Assembly: GCA_003501835.1 (NCBI GenBank)
Contig: DNOU01000133.1
Span: forward strand, 2,612 to 10,559
Direction of reading: 5' to 3'
Length of the DNA stretch: 7,948 nucleotides
From: Anaerolineaceae bacterium
GTDB lineage: Bacteria; Chloroflexota; Anaerolineae; Anaerolineales; Anaerolineaceae
A program made the position numbers and the translations under genes. Below, piece after piece: positions 5,668-7,948 of this stretch; the first letter of the stretch is position 1; the number at the start of each line of letters is the position of its first letter. The notes beneath the pieces are model-generated. The model did not search any database, was not told the DNA's origin, and worked only from the letters and a program-made list of their open reading frames with translations.

Positions 5668-7070
5668 GCGGCAAACCCTCCCTCATGTCCCGCTGGCTGC
5701 AAAAACAAGTGGACCGCCAGGTGAGAGCGGCTCTGGCTTCCACAGAACCTTTCTACGACCGCGATCTGCGCGGAAGCGCTTCTGAGCTTGACCGTTTTTC
5801 TTACGACCGCGACCGCCTGTTACGGGATGCACTTGAAGCCTGGCGGGTGAATCCCCTAGCACGGCGCATCGTGGGGTTGACTTCGCAGTATGTGGTCGGC
5901 GGAGGGATCACCTTTTCATGCCCGCACACTGCCACCGCCTCCTTCCTGGATGCCTTTTGGAACCATTCACTCAACAATATCACCATTCGCGCTTATGAAT
6001 GGTGCGATGAACTCACCCGCAGCGGCAACCTTTTTTTACTGCTCAGCAGTGATGCTGCAGGCATGACCTATGTGCGGGCTGTGCCTGCCAGCCAGGTGAA
6101 GACCATCCTCACCCGCGAAAACGATCTGGATCAGGAAATCGCTTACGAGATAAAGCCCCAGGAACCTGGAGAAGAGTCACAGACCTGGCCGGCATTTGAT
6201 GCGCACCAAACCGCTTGCGCGGATGGTTCCTTTTCACCCGCCATGCTGCACTATGCCATCAACCGACCGGTGGGTTCTGTTTGGGGTGAATCCGACCTTG
6301 CTCCCGTCCTGCGCTGGCTCAGCCGCTATGCCAGCTGGCTGGAAGACCGCGCTCGTCTGAACCACTTTCGAACCGCTTTCCTTTACGTGGTGCGCTCACG
6401 CTTTACGTCAGAAGCCGAACGCAGAGCCAGGCAATCCAGCCTCAATGCCGCCCCTCCCTCACCCGGTTCCATACTGGTGACCGACGAGGGAGAAACATGG
6501 GATGTCCTTCATCCCGGGCTGGAAGCCAATGATGCCGCCAATGACGGCATGGCGCTCAAGAAATTGATCGCTGCCGGCGCGGGCATCCCGTTGCACTTTT
6601 TGGCAGAACCCGAAGGTACGACCAGAACGACAGCCGAAGCTGCAGGCGGACCCACCTACCGCCACTTTGAACAGCGGCAGAAATTTTTCCTCTGGCTGCT
6701 GCAAGATCTGATGAAGAAAGTGCTGCAGCGCCGTGCAATGGTCGATCACAGGGTGTCCGGAAAAGCTGAGATTCACCTGCACGGTGCGGATATCTCAGCT
6801 CGCGACAACCTCTCGCTGGCCATGGCAGCATCGAGCATGCTCGGGGTGCTCAACGAAACCCGCGGCCGGGGTTTGATCGACGACGCTGAATTCCTGCGTC
6901 TGGTCTACCGCTTCAGCGGCGAGGCAGTCAATGTGGAGGAAATGCTTAGCCGCGGCCGGGAAGCCGGACCTGCCCCATCAGCCAGTACCAGGCCACCGGC
7001 TGCGAAGCTTTACCCTGTTGAACCGGAGACCGGCGAGCTCAAAGATTCAATTGAAGGAGGAAACCTGTAG
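5664..7070 (+). CDS. Phage portal protein
   Basis: This 468-residue protein forms the dodecameric ring at one head vertex through which DNA enters and leaves. The same frame is open back to 5271, but that part overlaps the lysozyme gene; the ATG at 5664 overlaps the lysozyme stop and precedes MSGKPSLMSRWLQKQ, a natural N terminus. Portal-like features are an early WRVNPLARRIVGLTSQYVVGGG segment (60-80), the beta-rich SGNLFLLL stretch (120-127), HYAINRPVGSVWGESDL (196-212) followed by a long helix, and AAGAGIPLHFLAEPEGT (303-319) leading into TTAEAAGGP and a further helix. The last 40 residues are Pro- and Ala-rich. No strong ribosome binding site precedes it, consistent with coupling to the upstream gene. 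It continues directly into the protease gene. The subfamily (HK97-like or SPP1-like) cannot be decided here. Confidence 0.85.
   Translation: MSGKPSLMSRWLQKQVDRQVRAALASTEPFYDRDLRGSASELDRFSYDRDRLLRDALEAWRVNPLARRIVGLTSQYVVGGGITFSCPHTATASFLDAFWNHSLNNITIRAYEWCDELTRSGNLFLLLSSDAAGMTYVRAVPASQVKTILTRENDLDQEIAYEIKPQEPGEESQTWPAFDAHQTACADGSFSPAMLHYAINRPVGSVWGESDLAPVLRWLSRYASWLEDRARLNHFRTAFLYVVRSRFTSEAERRARQSSLNAAPPSPGSILVTDEGETWDVLHPGLEANDAANDGMALKKLIAAGAGIPLHFLAEPEGTTRTTAEAAGGPTYRHFEQRQKFFLWLLQDLMKKVLQRRAMVDHRVSGKAEIHLHGADISARDNLSLAMAASSMLGVLNETRGRGLIDDAEFLRLVYRFSGEAVNVEEMLSRGREAGPAPSASTRPPAAKLYPVEPETGELKDSIEGGNL
7054..7061 (+). promoter_or_regulatory. Ribosome binding site of the prohead protease gene
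   Basis: AAGGAGGA ends nine bases before the ATG at 7071, inside the last codons of the portal gene. It fixes the start of the next gene, whose ATG abuts the portal TAG with no gap. Confidence 0.8.
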
Positions 7071-7948
7071 ATGACAGAGGGAAACAACAAGATCGTATCG
7101 CACCGCCAATGTTTTTCGGGAACGGGCACCCAAAACCCGGAAGGAAATTTTGAGATCCTGGCGATCACCGCAGGCGAAGGCAACGGTTGGATATTCTCAT
7201 CCGAAGTGCTGCAATCCTCGCTGCCTCTCTGGGATCAGGTGCAAAGCTTCATTGACCATTCCTGGGGTGGACGCTCGGTGCGCGACCTGGCAGGAGTATG
7301 CACTCAACCGCAGTGGGATGCAGAGCGCAGTGGAATCCGCCTGATGCTCACTCCAGCAGGTCCTTCGGCAGCGCTGTTGCGAGAGGTGGGAGTCTCCATC
7401 AAGCATGCCGCTCCTTCCCTGCCGGAAATCGGTTTTTCGGCTGACCTGCTCTTTTCAGCTGAAGGTAACCGTGTCGACAGGATCGAGCATGTTTTTTCCG
7501 TGGACCTGGTGGTCCGTCCTGCGCGGGGAGGTGCATTTCTGCCCGCCAATGAAGTTCAGCTTTCAATCAATGAAATCCAATCATACAAGGAGAACCGTGT
7601 GAAAGAAGAAAACCTGCCATCCCCCCGGATTGAATCCGCTAACAAGACCCTGGCAGCCGCGCCGGCAGATCAGGATCAGCAGCTTGGAACCTGCGCCAGC
7701 CTGCTGGATGCCACACTTGCCAATGTCGGCCTGCCCGAAAGTGTCTCCCGCCGTCTGCGCAACCAGTTCAGCGGTCGGGTGTTCGACCCGTCAAAGCTGC
7801 AGCAGGAGGTCAACGACGCGTTGGAACTGGTCAGTGAATTGACTGGCGCAGCAGTGGTGAAAGGACCCGGGCGTATCAGTGAAATGACCTCCTCTGAGGA
7901 CCAGATCACCGCTGCGGTGCACGACCTTTTGGGAGCCAAACGCCCCGC
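7071..7948 (+). CDS. Prohead protease with scaffold-like C-terminal extension (3' partial)
   Basis: The frame stays open for 292 codons to the right edge, so the end is not seen. Residues 1 to about 160 resemble a phage prohead (HK97/U35-type) serine protease, which cleaves scaffold and capsid proteins during head maturation. Likely catalytic residues are H63 in FIDHSWGGRSV and S123 in IGFSADLLF. The typical domain-closing block SVDLVVRPARGGAF is at 143-156. A charged linker follows and, from about 177, a mainly helical, polar region (SRRLRNQFSGRVFDPSKLQQEVNDALELVSEL) suited to a scaffold. The segment near the edge, ISEMTSSEDQITAAVHDLLG, may lead into a major capsid domain fused to the same chain, but that lies outside the window. 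An in-frame internal start at 7599 is described separately. The start is secured by AAGGAGGA and by abutting the portal stop. Confidence 0.82.
   Translation, partial: MTEGNNKIVSHRQCFSGTGTQNPEGNFEILAITAGEGNGWIFSSEVLQSSLPLWDQVQSFIDHSWGGRSVRDLAGVCTQPQWDAERSGIRLMLTPAGPSAALLREVGVSIKHAAPSLPEIGFSADLLFSAEGNRVDRIEHVFSVDLVVRPARGGAFLPANEVQLSINEIQSYKENRVKEENLPSPRIESANKTLAAAPADQDQQLGTCASLLDATLANVGLPESVSRRLRNQFSGRVFDPSKLQQEVNDALELVSELTGAAVVKGPGRISEMTSSEDQITAAVHDLLGAKRP
7587..7601 (+). promoter_or_regulatory. Internal in-frame ribosome binding site and GTG start (nested scaffold)
   Basis: AAGGAGA at 7587-7593 sits five bases before a GTG at 7599-7601, codon 177 of the protease gene and in its frame. This is exactly where the protease domain gives way to the polar scaffold-like region. 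Initiation here would make a separate scaffold protein sharing the protease C terminus, as lambda Nu3 does within gene C. The parallel is established biology; use of this site here is inferred. Confidence 0.45.

Noticed and set aside
6860..6960. CCGCGGCCGGG twice, 90 bp apart, in the portal gene
   Set aside because: Both copies are in the same frame and encode Arg-Gly-Arg; in GC-rich coding DNA this is easily explained by codon choice.

Overview
All convincing genes lie on the + strand. The window falls into two parts: a short stretch of ordinary chromosomal genes (about 1-2435), and the start of the packaging and head-assembly module of a tailed bacteriophage or prophage (about 2865 to the right edge, where it continues). 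Base composition and gene style (moderate GC, long SH3-type exported proteins, a SatD/DUF3307 pair) would fit a Chloroflexota bacterium of the Anaerolineae type. That is an impression from protein style, not a demonstrated assignment.

Region 1 (1-542) is the 3' part of a gene for a protein with a bacterial SH3 domain followed by a beta-sandwich-like domain. Region 2 (543-975) is an AT-rich non-coding stretch with a perfect 8-bp inverted repeat, two 20-bp direct repeats and an 18-bp palindrome overlapping a TATAAT box; it reads as a regulated promoter. Region 3 (976-2435) is a two-gene operon with overlapping stop and start: a SatD-family protein with nucleotide-cyclase-like motifs and a C-terminal helix-turn-helix-like segment, then a DUF3307 membrane protein with conserved-looking His/Asp residues in its hydrophobic segments. 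Region 4 (2436-2864) is non-coding, with two hairpins that look like terminators, an imperfect tandem repeat, and a palindrome next to the first phage ribosome binding site.

Region 5 (2865-7948) is the phage module: two small proteins (one a candidate small terminase), the large terminase TerL, a GH25 lysozyme in an unusual place between terminase and portal, the portal protein, and a prohead protease with a scaffold-like tail that runs off the window. The last gene has no stop in the window. Nearly all genes are translationally coupled by 4-base ATGA overlaps or abutting stop and start codons, so they are probably one transcript. TerL would cut and pump DNA through the portal into a head whose assembly and maturation depend on the scaffold and protease; the lysozyme would degrade peptidoglycan.

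The most notable observations are a tight cluster of three DnaA-box-like 9-mers (two perfect) inside the terminase gene, a well-placed internal ribosome binding site and GTG at the protease/scaffold boundary that would make a nested scaffold as in lambda C/Nu3, and the retention in the SatD protein of two Asp residues at the spacing of class III nucleotide cyclase metal ligands. No integrase, attachment site, tRNA, CRISPR array or insertion sequence is visible, so whether the phage genes are integrated, domesticated or free cannot be settled here.
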